Part shown: positions 1 to 6,314 of the stretch, piece after piece
Layout of the letters: the number at the start of each line of letters is the position of its first letter
How positions within the stretch are numbered: the stretch's first letter is position 1
DNA from: a virus
IMG/VR virus record: IMGVR_UViG_3300045974_000056
Span: 1 to 33,299 of that record
DNA: 33,299 nucleotides
Direction: 5' to 3' (one strand)
The notes under the pieces: generated by a model
The model's input: only the letters and a program-made list of their open reading frames with translations
What the model was told of the DNA's origin: nothing
Database searches by the model: none
Position numbers and translations under genes: made by a program

Positions 1-30
1 CCAGCCTCCGAAAAAGGGGTAGCGACAACG

Positions 31-55
31 AAACCGGATAACCAACCGGATATAA
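31..55 (+). repeat. 25-bp direct repeat, copy 1 (candidate integrase arm site)
   Basis: The unit is AAACCGGATAA, three variable bases, then ACCGGATATAA. It matches the copy at 241-265 at 22 of 25 positions; only the three central bases differ (CCA here, ATT there). Each copy holds two ACCGGATA cores 13 bp apart. Copies start exactly 210 bp apart, close to twenty helical turns. Paired short direct repeats flanking an integrase gene are typical of arm-type integrase or excisionase sites; the binding protein is inferred. Confidence 0.6.
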
Positions 56-240
56 ATCGAAGAAGCAAGCGCCGGGGTCTTTTGAATTCAAGGAGTTAGG
101 CCGCGCATGCTGCTGATGATCGATAATAGCGATCACTGACGCACGTTGTAGCAGCCTGAATCAGGAAGACCGCCCCAGCGCGCCGATTCCCCGGAAGATT
201 GAATCACCCAAAATCACGACGCATCACCACAGCGCATAAA

Positions 241-265
241 AAACCGGATAAATTACCGGATATAA
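241..265 (+). repeat. 25-bp direct repeat, copy 2 (candidate integrase arm site)
   Basis: Second copy of the 31-55 repeat, with ATT as the variable centre. It lies 28 bp before the integrase start codon. Together with the inverted core at 282-291 it would let integrase or excisionase cover the integrase start region. Confidence 0.6.
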
Positions 266-281
266 CCAAATCTCTCGGTTC

Positions 282-291
282 TTATCCGGTT
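282..291 (-). promoter_or_regulatory. Inverted ACCGGATA core abutting the integrase start
   Basis: TTATCCGGTT is the reverse complement of the AACCGGATAA found in the upstream repeats. It ends one base before the integrase ATG (293) and occupies the place where a Shine-Dalgarno sequence would be. No AGGAG-like ribosome site is visible there. Autoregulation of the integrase through this copy is inference. Confidence 0.45.
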
Positions 292-292
292 C

Positions 293-1519
293 ATGCCAGC
301 CCTCACAGACACAAAGCTCCGCAACGCCAAGCCCCTAGCGAATCCGTACAAGCTTCAAGACGGGCAGGGGCTGTTCCTAGAAATACGCCCGTCAGGCTCG
401 AAGTTCTGGCGGTACCGGTATTGGAAGGCTGACGGCAAAGACGGCCTCTACACTATCGGGGAATATCCGGACGTTTCCCTGTCTGATGCACGCAAGGCCA
501 GAGAGTGGGCACGCGATCAGGTCAAACAAGGCCTGAACCCGACAGAGGTCAAGAAAGCCGAGCGCTTGAGCCAGTCGGATGAAAACGCCACCACATTCGA
601 GCTGATCGCCCGCGAGTGGATCGAGGAAAACAAGAAGCACTGGTCGGAGCGCTACGCCAAGCAGGTCGAGGACAATCTTGAAAAGGATGTTTTCCCGACC
701 ATCGGGGCTTTCCCGATACGGAGCGTGAAGGCTGCGCACTTGCTGGGCATTATCCGCAAGGTCGACAAGCGGGGAGCATCCAGCATTGCGGTCCTGATTC
801 GGCAATGGTCCGGTCAGGTTTTCCGGTACGCGGTTTCAACCGATCGGGCTGACGGTGATCCGGCTGCGGTACTGTCAGGCGCATTGAAGCGAAAGCCAGT
901 GCGGCACAATCCGCCCCTATCGAAGGACGAAATACCGGTGTTCATCAAGAAGCTGGACGGGTACGGCGGTTATTTGGGAACGAAAATATCTATCCGCCTG
1001 ATGCTGCTGACGTTCGTGCGAACGCAGGAGCTGCGGCTTGCTGAGTGGATAGAGTTTGATCTGGACGCGGCTGAATGGCGCGTCCCGGCGATCAGAATGA
1101 AGATGGCGAAACACATGAAGCCCGGGGAGGTTCATATTGTTCCGCTGTCGCGCCAGGCGGTGGCGCTGTTGAGAGAATTGCACACAATTTCAGGGGGCCG
1201 CCCATTCCTATTTCCGAACTTGCGGACCCCGAAATCGTGCATGACGGCAACGACGATCAATCGAGTGCTTGAGCGCCTTGGCTACCTTGGGCAGTTCAGC
1301 GGCCACGGCTTTCGCACGACGGCGTCGACCATGCTGCACGAACTTGGGTACCGGCCCGAGGTGATCGAGAAACAACTCGCGCACGCCGAGCGGAACAAGG
1401 TGAAGGCAGCCTATAACCACGCCTACTACTTGGCAGAGCGCCGGGAAATGATGCAGGCGTGGGCAGACTGGATTGATGGGCTGTCGGCTAAAGGCGGCGC
1501 AGAGGGAACGACAGCTTAA
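293..1519 (+). CDS. int: Tyrosine site-specific recombinase (P4-type integrase)
   Basis: Catalyses integration and excision of the prophage between attP and attB. The 408-aa length is normal for P4-type integrases. Residues 1-90 form the DUF4102 arm-binding domain (N-terminus LTDTKLRNAKP is typical and fixes the start). A SAM-like core-binding domain covers about 100-185 and the catalytic domain about 205-390. Visible catalytic residues are R243 (FVRTQEL), H338 and R341 (HGFR), H364 (LAH) and the nucleophile Y374 (AAYNHAYY). The gene points into the prophage from its left end, next to the repeat region. No clear ribosome site precedes the ATG. The last 32 bp overlap a small convergent gene. 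The reading frame looks intact. Confidence 0.96.
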   Translation: MPALTDTKLRNAKPLANPYKLQDGQGLFLEIRPSGSKFWRYRYWKADGKDGLYTIGEYPDVSLSDARKAREWARDQVKQGLNPTEVKKAERLSQSDENATTFELIAREWIEENKKHWSERYAKQVEDNLEKDVFPTIGAFPIRSVKAAHLLGIIRKVDKRGASSIAVLIRQWSGQVFRYAVSTDRADGDPAAVLSGALKRKPVRHNPPLSKDEIPVFIKKLDGYGGYLGTKISIRLMLLTFVRTQELRLAEWIEFDLDAAEWRVPAIRMKMAKHMKPGEVHIVPLSRQAVALLRELHTISGGRPFLFPNLRTPKSCMTATTINRVLERLGYLGQFSGHGFRTTASTMLHELGYRPEVIEKQLAHAERNKVKAAYNHAYYLAERREMMQAWADWIDGLSAKGGAEGTTA

Positions 1520-1628
1520 TCAGCAGATCATGCCACGCCAGCCAAGCCTGCAGGCCGTGCTGCCAACAAACCAGAATTGGCGGATGTGCAGCTTTCCACT
1601 TCGCCAGGCTGATGATTTGTGCGTCCAT
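1488..1628 (-). CDS. Small hypothetical protein, 46 aa, divergent from the accessory operon
   Basis: This short ORF has an excellent ribosome site (AGGAGC, complement of 1633-1638, five bases before the ATG at 1628). It translates to a 46-residue Trp-rich protein starting MDAQIISLAKWK with a hydrophobic middle (ILVCWQHGLQAWLAW). The start resembles small phage proteins beginning with an ISLAxWKxxHPP motif, which I recall only loosely. It is convergent with the integrase, overlapping its 3' end by 32 bp, and divergent from the gene at 1764, sharing the control region 1629-1763. Function unknown. Reality rests on the ribosome site and position. Confidence 0.55.
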   Translation of the reverse strand: MDAQIISLAKWKAAHPPILVCWQHGLQAWLAWHDLLIKLSFPLRRL

Positions 1629-1649
1629 GATGGCTCCTAAAAATATTTA

Positions 1650-1691
1650 GTTTTGTGCGTACAAAACACTTGCAATCTAATTTTGTGCGTA
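1650..1691. promoter_or_regulatory. Operator-like repeats in a divergent control region
   Basis: The 11-mer TTTTGTGCGTA occurs at 1651-1661 and again at 1681-1691, exactly 30 bp apart. The first copy is half of a near-perfect palindrome (GTTTTGTGC/GTACAAAAC at 1650-1667, 8 of 9 positions paired). The second lies in the spacer of the promoter at 1670-1697. Two phased repeats around a promoter between divergent genes look like operators. The ribbon-helix-helix protein encoded downstream (2032-2400) is the obvious candidate ligand, by inference. Confidence 0.6.
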
Positions 1692-1697
1692 TATAAT
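1670..1697 (+). promoter_or_regulatory. Sigma70-like promoter for the 1764-2400 operon
   Basis: TTGCAA (1670-1675) and a perfect TATAAT (1692-1697) are separated by 16 bp. Expected transcription start is about 1704, some 60 bp before the first ATG. The spacer contains one TTTTGTGCGTA repeat, so a repressor bound there would block RNA polymerase. Confidence 0.7.
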
Positions 1698-1763
1698 AGA
1701 ACTCATGGAAGGCAACAACGCCAACCAGCCGCACCTCGGGGAATCAGGGGTAGGAGAAACAAA

Positions 1764-2018
1764 ATGAGCAACATCGAAAAGCTGACCAAGACGCTGGATA
1801 TGGTTTCCGCCCGCCAAGCTGAAGTCACCACCTCAGAAATGCGCATTCGCGGCATGAGCAACATCGACAGCATCATGCCGGCCTTTGGCCCGAGCTGGAT
1901 GCAGTTCGCCGACCTCGGAATCAAGCGCATTAACGAAAAAGACTGCCCGGTCTATACCGTGAGTGCAGAGCAGTTCTCGGCCTATCTCACCGCCAAGCGC
2001 GAATTCGCAACCAAGTAA
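1764..2018 (+). CDS. Hypothetical prophage protein, 84 aa
   Basis: I do not recognise a family. The start at 1764 is chosen because TAGGAG (1751-1756) sits seven bases upstream, whereas the longer in-frame ORF from 1653 would begin upstream of the promoter. The protein is hydrophilic with no membrane segment; the middle (IMPAFGPSWMQFADLG) is rich in Met, Phe and Pro. It is the first gene after a strong repeat-flanked promoter and is followed after 13 bp by a ribbon-helix-helix gene, so the two are probably one operon. Position between integrase and lysis genes is typical of accessory or lysogenic cargo. No function is assigned. Confidence 0.75.
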   Translation: MSNIEKLTKTLDMVSARQAEVTTSEMRIRGMSNIDSIMPAFGPSWMQFADLGIKRINEKDCPVYTVSAEQFSAYLTAKREFATK

Positions 2019-2031
2019 AAGGATAGCGGCC

Positions 2032-2400
2032 ATGACACACGACAATCGTGGCCGCCTTGCCGTCAATACAGACGGTAACTGGCGGCTCTATACCAACACG
2101 CTTCCAGTTAACTCAACGCCCCTTGGCACTGTCACGCGAGACGAGTCTGACACCGGCGCCCTGGTGCGCATCGAAGCGACCGGCGCCTATGTCCAAGTCA
2201 ATGCGTCCGTGATTCGCTCCCTGGATGGCCGCAAGGTTGCCGCTGCCCTTGGAACTGCTGGACGACCGTCTGAGATGGCCGGCGGAAAGAAGGTGAACAC
2301 CTATCTGGACGCCGAAAGCATCGCCATCGCCACACGCCTTGGCAATGGAAATGTCAGCGAAGGCATCCGCAAGGCGCTCAAAGCTGCATCTAGTACTTAG
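2032..2400 (+). CDS. Ribbon-helix-helix protein, putative DNA-binding regulator
   Basis: 122 aa with the start at 2032 (AAGGATAG upstream; earlier in-frame Mets overlap the preceding gene). Residues about 86-116 (KKVNTYLDAESIAIATRLGN, then NVSEGIRKAL) fit the ribbon-helix-helix pattern: a strand of alternating residues, helix A, a GNGN turn and helix B with SEGIRKAL. The N-terminal 80 residues look like a separate small domain of unknown role (YVQVNASVIRSLDGRKVAAAL). RHH proteins bind operators as dimers and often autoregulate, so the repeats at 1650-1691 are likely targets (inference). It could instead be an antitoxin-like protein, but no toxin partner is evident. Its 3' end overlaps the convergent gene at 2390 by 11 bp. 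Confidence 0.8.
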   Translation: MTHDNRGRLAVNTDGNWRLYTNTLPVNSTPLGTVTRDESDTGALVRIEATGAYVQVNASVIRSLDGRKVAAALGTAGRPSEMAGGKKVNTYLDAESIAIATRLGNGNVSEGIRKALKAASST

Positions 2401-2611
2401 CCTGCAGGAAAACGCGCCCGGTCTTGGCATCGTGGGTTTCCCCTTCCGGGGGAATCCCTAGCGCTATCTGGCCGTGATGCTTTGGCTGAAGAAAAGCAAG
2501 GCCGCGCTGGTCGAGAAATGCATACCCGTTGCCCCGCCCTTCCTTGCATTGCTTGGCGAAGTAGTCGGCTAGTTGGTAATTTTTAGCGGCGAAAGGAACG
2601 GGATCGGTCAT
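2390..2611 (-). CDS. Hypothetical protein, 73 aa
   Basis: A minus-strand ORF with balanced composition (MTDPVPFAAKNYQLADYF at the start, FLQPKHHGQIALGIPPEG later), not obviously a shadow. The frame is open back to 2653 (87 aa), but neither start has a strong ribosome site; 2611 is a choice based on protein-like sequence. It is convergent with the RHH gene (11-bp overlap) and divergent from the HNH gene. No family recognised; the compact Gly/Pro-rich middle could be a small beta-fold. May be translated at low level only. Confidence 0.5.
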   Translation of the reverse strand: MTDPVPFAAKNYQLADYFAKQCKEGRGNGYAFLDQRGLAFLQPKHHGQIALGIPPEGETHDAKTGRVFLQAKY

Positions 2612-2700
2612 TTTGGCCACGCATCCATCAGGGTTTGTCGCTCGCTGTAGCATTGGTCAGCCGCTGCAAAATTGTATTTATGCACTGTGTTTCCTAACAG

Positions 2701-2740
2701 TATAATGACGCAACGCCCCATGCTTGCAGGCATGAGGCGT
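2701..2740 (+). promoter_or_regulatory. Promoter -10 box and leader hairpin upstream of the HNH endonuclease gene
   Basis: A perfect TATAAT lies at 2701-2706; no good -35 box is seen 16-18 bp upstream. It is followed at 2713-2740 by an 11-bp inverted repeat (ACGCCCCATGC / GCATGAGGCGT, one mismatch, loop TTGCAG). There is no U-tract after the hairpin, so it is not a terminator. It would fall in the 5' leader of the endonuclease transcript and may affect mRNA stability or translation. Confidence 0.45.
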
Positions 2741-2776
2741 CACTTCCCAAGCAGTCGTTTATGAGGAACGAAAGCC

Positions 2777-3286
2777 ATGAGCAAACGAAATCTTACCCCG
2801 GAGAGGCTTCACCAAGTTCTCCACTACGACCCGAAAACCGGTGAATTTTTTCGGCGAATCAATAGCCGCAGAAGGCCAAATTCACTTGTCCACGCAGGAA
2901 CAAAAACTGTCGCCGGATATATTGCGATCTATGTTGATGGATACCATCACACGGCCCATAGATTGGCTTGGCTGTATACGAAATTCGAATGGCCAAAAGG
3001 CGACATCGACCACATCAACGGAAACAGACAAGACAATAGGATCAGCAACCTTCGTGACGCGACGAGGCTAATAAACTCGCAAAATAAGCGCAGCCCAATC
3101 CATGGCAAGCAGTCTGGGCTGCCCCTTGGCGTATCAAGGGTAAGGCGCGATCTTGCAAAGCCATTTTTTGCCGCGATCTGCCACAACGAAAAATCGATCC
3201 ACCTTGGCTACTTCTCAAACGCAGAAGAAGCCCATGATGCCTACCTTAAAGCTAAGCGCTCAATGCATGAGGGATGCACTATTTAG
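2777..3286 (+). CDS. HNH homing endonuclease with C-terminal AP2 domain
   Basis: 169 aa. The N-terminal third (about 1-55) resembles the leading segment of phage HNH_3 endonucleases. The HNH core is visible as H61-R62 (HTAHRLAW), D78-H79-I-N81 and N91 (DHINGNRQDNRISNLR). Residues about 118-165 are an AP2-type DNA-binding domain (GVSRVRR ... FFAAICHNEKSIHLGYF ... EEAHDAYLKA). This is a standard free-standing homing endonuclease architecture. It stands alone on the plus strand between late-lysis and accessory genes with its own promoter-like sequence, and is visibly richer in A+T than the structural genes, so it is probably a mobile passenger. Its stop overlaps the end of Rz (3279) by 8 bp. Confidence 0.93.
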   Translation: MSKRNLTPERLHQVLHYDPKTGEFFRRINSRRRPNSLVHAGTKTVAGYIAIYVDGYHHTAHRLAWLYTKFEWPKGDIDHINGNRQDNRISNLRDATRLINSQNKRSPIHGKQSGLPLGVSRVRRDLAKPFFAAICHNEKSIHLGYFSNAEEAHDAYLKAKRSMHEGCTI

Positions 3287-3761
3287 GCCATGCATCTTGG
3301 CACGTCAATGCATCGTTTGAGTGCTCATCAGCTTTGACTGCCAAGTCTGCAATTGCAATCGCGCACTCGCCGAATACGGCAAGGGCGGTGTCGGCTGTCG
3401 CATGGCAGGTTTCTGCGGTATCTGCGGACACTCGACCACGGATGGCGGCGATGTCGTTGCGCAGGCTGCCAGCAGCAGCGGTAGCATAAGATGCAGCAGC
3501 ATGGAGCGCGGTTTCACGTTGAGCGGCGTCATATTCGGCTTTCTGAAGTTGTTTGATCATCGACTGTTCGCGCTGACGCGCTTGCTGATCGGCGACGACC
3601 TGGGCGGCGAGTTGCTGCGTTTTTGCAGCGTCCCACTTTGCTTGCACCGAGTCGGAGCCGTGCGAATGACCGGTGGCGTAGATTGCGCCAATGATCAACG
3701 CGACGGCGATAGCCTCGATGGCGATCCGGTATTGGGCCGGTATCAATTGCAGCGGGTTCAT
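3279..3761 (-). CDS. Rz-like inner-membrane spanin (i-spanin)
   Basis: 160 aa from the ATG at 3761, whose ATG overlaps the TGA of the endolysin gene (ATGA), which argues against the longer 177-aa reading. One N-terminal transmembrane helix (about residues 13-30, IAIEAIAVALIIGAIYA) is followed by a long Ala/Gln/Lys coiled coil (about 37-100) and a C-terminal region with two Cys. This is the Rz layout: anchored in the inner membrane with a periplasmic coiled coil that pairs with Rz1 to disrupt the outer membrane at lysis. The Rz1 gene is nested inside in another frame. Confidence 0.9.
   Translation of the reverse strand: MNPLQLIPAQYRIAIEAIAVALIIGAIYATGHSHGSDSVQAKWDAAKTQQLAAQVVADQQARQREQSMIKQLQKAEYDAAQRETALHAAASYATAAAGSLRNDIAAIRGRVSADTAETCHATADTALAVFGECAIAIADLAVKADEHSNDALTCQDAWPK
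3305..3532 (-). CDS. Rz1-like outer-membrane lipoprotein (o-spanin), nested in Rz
   Basis: 75 aa, entirely inside the Rz gene in a different reading frame, the classical nested Rz/Rz1 arrangement. The signal peptide has a positive n-region (K8, R9), a Leu-rich core (MLLHLMLPLLL) and a lipobox LAAC with lipidated Cys24. The mature part is short and Pro-rich (SPPSVVECPQ, RQPTPPLP), as in o-spanins. A start at Met11 (3502) is also possible, but the n-region favours 3532. Partner of Rz in fusing inner and outer membranes at the last lysis step. Confidence 0.88.
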   Translation of the reverse strand: MTPLNVKPRSMLLHLMLPLLLAACATTSPPSVVECPQIPQKPAMRQPTPPLPYSASARLQLQTWQSKLMSTQTMH

Positions 3762-4183
3762 GGCATGAATACCCTGTTGCCAGATTTCGGCGGGATTGTC
3801 TGAAGGTGGCACCAGCCCGGCGTCGACTTCGGGTGCTCAAGCCACAGCCCAACCTTCGCAAGCTCCGGAAGGTTTGCCATGCACCAATTGTCGAGCGTTC
3901 CGCTCGGGTCGTGAATGTCGCAGGCTTGCCCGGTCATGTGGCGCGATCTGGCCGCAGCATTCGGCGTGGCCGCATTAACCGCAGGAGGTCGCCAGCCGGA
4001 ATTGACCAGGCTGTTATTCTTGCCGGCCACAAGCAGGACGCCGGCCTTCGTCGCCGAGAACAGAAGGCGATTGACGAGCGAAACCGTGTTTTCCGCGTTG
4101 AACCGGATGGCATCGGTCAGCGACGAGGCATATTCCTTGTCGCGGCCCATCCAGTAATCATCGAGTGATATTTGCGTGGTCAT
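3758..4183 (-). CDS. Endolysin, M15-family zinc peptidase
   Basis: 141 aa. Residues 80-89 (SRHMTGQACD) match the SxHxxGxAxD zinc-binding motif with H82 and D89 as ligands; WCHLQ at 124-128 supplies H126. This is the VanY/Ply-type M15A fold that cleaves peptide cross-links in peptidoglycan. No signal peptide is visible, so export would depend on the holin. It overlaps the upstream membrane-protein gene by 26 bp and the Rz start by ATGA, so lysis proteins are translationally coupled. The exact bond cleaved (L-Ala-D-Glu or D-Ala-D-Ala type) cannot be read from sequence. Confidence 0.92.
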   Translation of the reverse strand: MTTQISLDDYWMGRDKEYASSLTDAIRFNAENTVSLVNRLLFSATKAGVLLVAGKNNSLVNSGWRPPAVNAATPNAAARSRHMTGQACDIHDPSGTLDNWCMANLPELAKVGLWLEHPKSTPGWCHLQTIPPKSGNRVFMP

Positions 4184-4526
4184 GAAAATCCCTTCGATCT
4201 GTCTCTAGGTAGTCAGTCGCCCGGCGCAACCGGGGAACAAACTCGGGCCGGTAGTAGCCCTGGGGAACGCCATCGGCCCAATGGCGTGATGTAGCGATCT
4301 GGACCGCCGCTATCGACGCCAGAAGCGAAAGCACGAACAGGTCAGGGATAAGACCCCAGACCAACGGCGCGGCCATTCCAGCGCATGCGACGGTGCCAAG
4401 CATGACGAAGGCCAGCCGAACATCGGCGCGGACCTTTGCGCTGCTCTTGACTGACCGGCAGAACACCGAGAAGAAAATGGCCGCGCACAGGGTTTCGTGC
4501 AAAATCAGAATGACGACATGGTTCAT
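4158..4526 (-). CDS. Small membrane protein of the lysis cassette (holin or antiholin candidate)
   Basis: 122 aa with three hydrophobic stretches: about 3-21 (HVVILILHETLCAAIFFSVF), 38-58 and 61-77 (LIPDLFVLSLLASIAAV), then a charged C-terminal tail of about 40 residues. Its ATG overlaps the stop of the holin-like gene (ATGA), and its own end overlaps the endolysin start by 26 bp. Position between a holin-like gene and the endolysin suggests a second holin, antiholin or pinholin. No family-specific motif is recognised. Confidence 0.85.
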   Translation of the reverse strand: MNHVVILILHETLCAAIFFSVFCRSVKSSAKVRADVRLAFVMLGTVACAGMAAPLVWGLIPDLFVLSLLASIAAVQIATSRHWADGVPQGYYRPEFVPRLRRATDYLETDRRDFHDHANITR

Positions 4527-4900
4527 TTTTTGCCCTCGCTGAACCGTCCAAGGATGGCCGACAGAGCAAGGCCGAATGCGTCGAACACCGGGCGCCAGCC
4601 ATTGCCAAGGGCGCCAATCAGCAAAGCCACCGGGGCCAATGACTCATTGACTGGAAATCCCCACATGCGGTCTGCGATGTTGGCAATGAAGAAGGTCAGG
4701 ACCACGGCTGTCAGCGTGCAGCGCAGAAGAAGCCACGCTCCGGCCGCGTTGGTCGTTGTCTCAGATGCCGACAGAGGCCAAAGCGCGCCAGCCAGAGCCG
4801 CGAATGCGATCAGCGCATAGGGACCAGCCATCGGGCCGAATAGCGCCACGGACAGCACCGTTAAGCTGATTCCGGCACTGGTTGCAGTTGGTTCTGCCAT
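4523..4900 (-). CDS. Putative holin
   Basis: 125 aa with three to four hydrophobic segments (about 8-24, 26-42, 53-75 and 87-112), a short N-terminus and a charged C-terminal end (GRFSEGKK), which is holin-like. It is the first gene of the lysis cassette, after an intrinsic terminator at 4920-4943, with AGGGAAAG as a modest ribosome site. Holins form inner-membrane lesions that release endolysin and time lysis. Assignment rests on topology and position. Confidence 0.82.
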   Translation of the reverse strand: MAEPTATSAGISLTVLSVALFGPMAGPYALIAFAALAGALWPLSASETTTNAAGAWLLLRCTLTAVVLTFFIANIADRMWGFPVNESLAPVALLIGALGNGWRPVFDAFGLALSAILGRFSEGKK

Positions 4901-4919
4901 GTTTTCTTTCCCTGAAATG

Positions 4920-4943
4920 AAAAAACCGCCCGAAGGCGGCTTT
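4920..4943 (-). terminator. Intrinsic terminator after the tail-end SGNH hydrolase gene
   Basis: On the minus strand a GC-rich stem (GCCGCC / GGCGGT) closes a TTCG tetraloop, extended by A-T pairs, and is followed by TTTTTTC. It begins 17 bases after the stop codon of the SGNH gene (4960) and lies before the holin gene, so unmodified RNA polymerase would stop before lysis genes. Confidence 0.82.
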
Positions 4944-4959
4944 AATGGTTTTGTCTCGG

Positions 4960-5979
4960 TCAGGCCGTGACGAGCTTCTTGAGCACGCCGGCGACGTCGA
5001 TGTATGGAAAGCCGTCACTGCCAAAATAGACTTGGGCCGGAGTCATGGTCGGAGGCGCAACGACACCAGCCAACGCGGTGTAAAAGAGGTTGAAAATCTT
5101 CGAGTGCCCAGAATCCGCAGGATGCACGTTGTCGTGCATGTCCAATGGGACGAGAGCCCCGCAAACATCAACCAGGCTGACGTTCAGACCGTAACCAGCC
5201 ATTTCCTGCGATAGCGCAAGAATTGATGAATTGTAGGCATCCACATTGGCGGCAGATCCACCGTAGGTGTAGGCCAGCGCATGGGGAATATTGCCAAGCA
5301 CTACCTGCCCGCCATTCGGAACGCAACCGGAGAACCATTGCAGGAAAACAACGTTTGCGGCATTAGCCGATATAACGCTGATCTCTACCATGTGCGATCC
5401 TGCGCCAAGTCCTGGGAAGGCCAAGTCCATCGCGCCATAAGCGGCACCCAGAATCGTGCGAACGTCGCCGCCGACCGAAAACGTTCCCTTGGCAACCCCG
5501 TCGATCATCACGCTGAACGTCGCCGAGTTGTTGTATTGGCGCAGCATCCCGAGGATGATCGTATCCCCGGTGACGGTAAATGCGGCGCTTGCACCTGGCG
5601 CGCTTGTGGCGTAGCAACCGAAGGCGTAGCCATTCGACCATGCGCCGCCAAGCTGGGCCGTGCTTGGATTTATGGGCGTTGTTACCGATCCTAGCCGAGC
5701 GCAGAAGGCCCGAAGACCGTCGATGTAATAACCGCGCTTGGATGGATCAGAATCGTACTTTGCTTGATCGTTCGTACCGAGCATCACAATCGATTTGTCC
5801 CCGGGCGAGATAGTCCGAGCATAGAGCGATGGCGTCTGATCCATGACCATGCTGGTCGATACCGCCGCGTTGTCGATTGTGATACCTAGGGAAGCGTTGA
5901 GCTTGCCAATGTAGCTGTTCGCCGGCGACGATGCGCCGGCCCCTGCCGTGATTGAGTCCCCGAATGCGTGCATGGTCAT
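4960..5979 (-). CDS. SGNH/GDSL-family hydrolase at the tail-fibre end of the late operon
   Basis: 339 aa from the ATG at 5979, which overlaps the stop of the fibre chaperone gene (ATGA); the frame is open to 6030 but the coupled start is better. SGNH blocks: block I HAFGDSITAG (S9 nucleophile), block III GTNDQ (68-72, N70), block V DNVHP (D283, H286). Residues about 110-215 form an inserted beta-rich segment, so this is not a minimal GDSL esterase. C-terminal residues 310-339 may attach to the virion. Such proteins in tail loci often deacetylate or de-esterify surface polysaccharide; a receptor-binding enzyme is inferred. A terminator follows. Confidence 0.88.
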   Translation of the reverse strand: MTMHAFGDSITAGAGASSPANSYIGKLNASLGITIDNAAVSTSMVMDQTPSLYARTISPGDKSIVMLGTNDQAKYDSDPSKRGYYIDGLRAFCARLGSVTTPINPSTAQLGGAWSNGYAFGCYATSAPGASAAFTVTGDTIILGMLRQYNNSATFSVMIDGVAKGTFSVGGDVRTILGAAYGAMDLAFPGLGAGSHMVEISVISANAANVVFLQWFSGCVPNGGQVVLGNIPHALAYTYGGSAANVDAYNSSILALSQEMAGYGLNVSLVDVCGALVPLDMHDNVHPADSGHSKIFNLFYTALAGVVAPPTMTPAQVYFGSDGFPYIDVAGVLKKLVTA

Positions 5980-6305
5980 GACAGCTTTGCCCTCAGCGTT
6001 GCAATCTGGCCATTGATGTCGGCCAGCCATCTGTTGTCGGTGCCCAGCACAGCCTCGCGGATTCGGCGCGGTGTCACCGTGGCCTCAAGTGCGGCGATCT
6101 GCCCGAGAATGATCTGATTCGGCGTGGGCCGCGGCGCATCCTGGAGAACGGGATTGCCGTTTGCGTCGGCAACGATTCGCTTGCCTTCTGACTGGCCAGC
6201 AAACAGCGCAGCGTGTTCGGCTTCCGTGATTTCAACCGCATCAGCCGGAATGTCTGCATGAACATCGGCCAAATAGAAGCCACCTGTTGATTTTGAATAG
6301 AGCAT
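5976..6305 (-). CDS. Tail fibre assembly protein (Tfa-like chaperone)
   Basis: 109 aa. The opening YSKSTGGFY and following ADIPADAVEITEAEHAAL, then GKRIVADANGNPVL, match phage tail-fibre assembly proteins, which carry such a small N-terminal domain and a helical C-terminal tail (here about 60-109). It directly follows the fibre gene (9-bp gap) and its stop overlaps the SGNH gene start. It probably helps fold or trimerise the fibre and may stay bound to its tip. Confidence 0.85.
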   Translation of the reverse strand: MLYSKSTGGFYLADVHADIPADAVEITEAEHAALFAGQSEGKRIVADANGNPVLQDAPRPTPNQIILGQIAALEATVTPRRIREAVLGTDNRWLADINGQIATLRAKLS

Positions 6306-6314
6306 GCTTCCCCC

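Larger units (their letters stand above)
1..292. other. Non-coding region upstream of the integrase (probable attachment/arm region)
   Basis: No convincing gene lies here. The stretch holds two 25-bp direct repeats (31-55 and 241-265), each made of two ACCGGATA cores, and an inverted TTATCCGGTT at 282-291. Its position directly upstream of a P4-type integrase at the left edge fits a phage attachment region. The core crossover site itself cannot be identified because the other prophage end is not in the window. The window opens with CCA, which could be the last bases of a tRNA (the usual P4-integrase target), but this cannot be shown from the sequence present. Confidence 0.5.

Noticed and set aside
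107-139. Possible 10-aa leader peptide (MLLMIDNSDH) after AAGGAG
   Set aside because: Spacing from the ribosome site is long and there is no promoter or attenuator evident.
2713-2740. Hairpin as an intrinsic terminator
   Set aside because: No T-run follows on either strand, and it is downstream of a -10 box before the HNH start.
3321-3803. Plus-strand 160-aa ORF opposite Rz
   Set aside because: Shadow of the Rz/Rz1 pair; no ribosome site.
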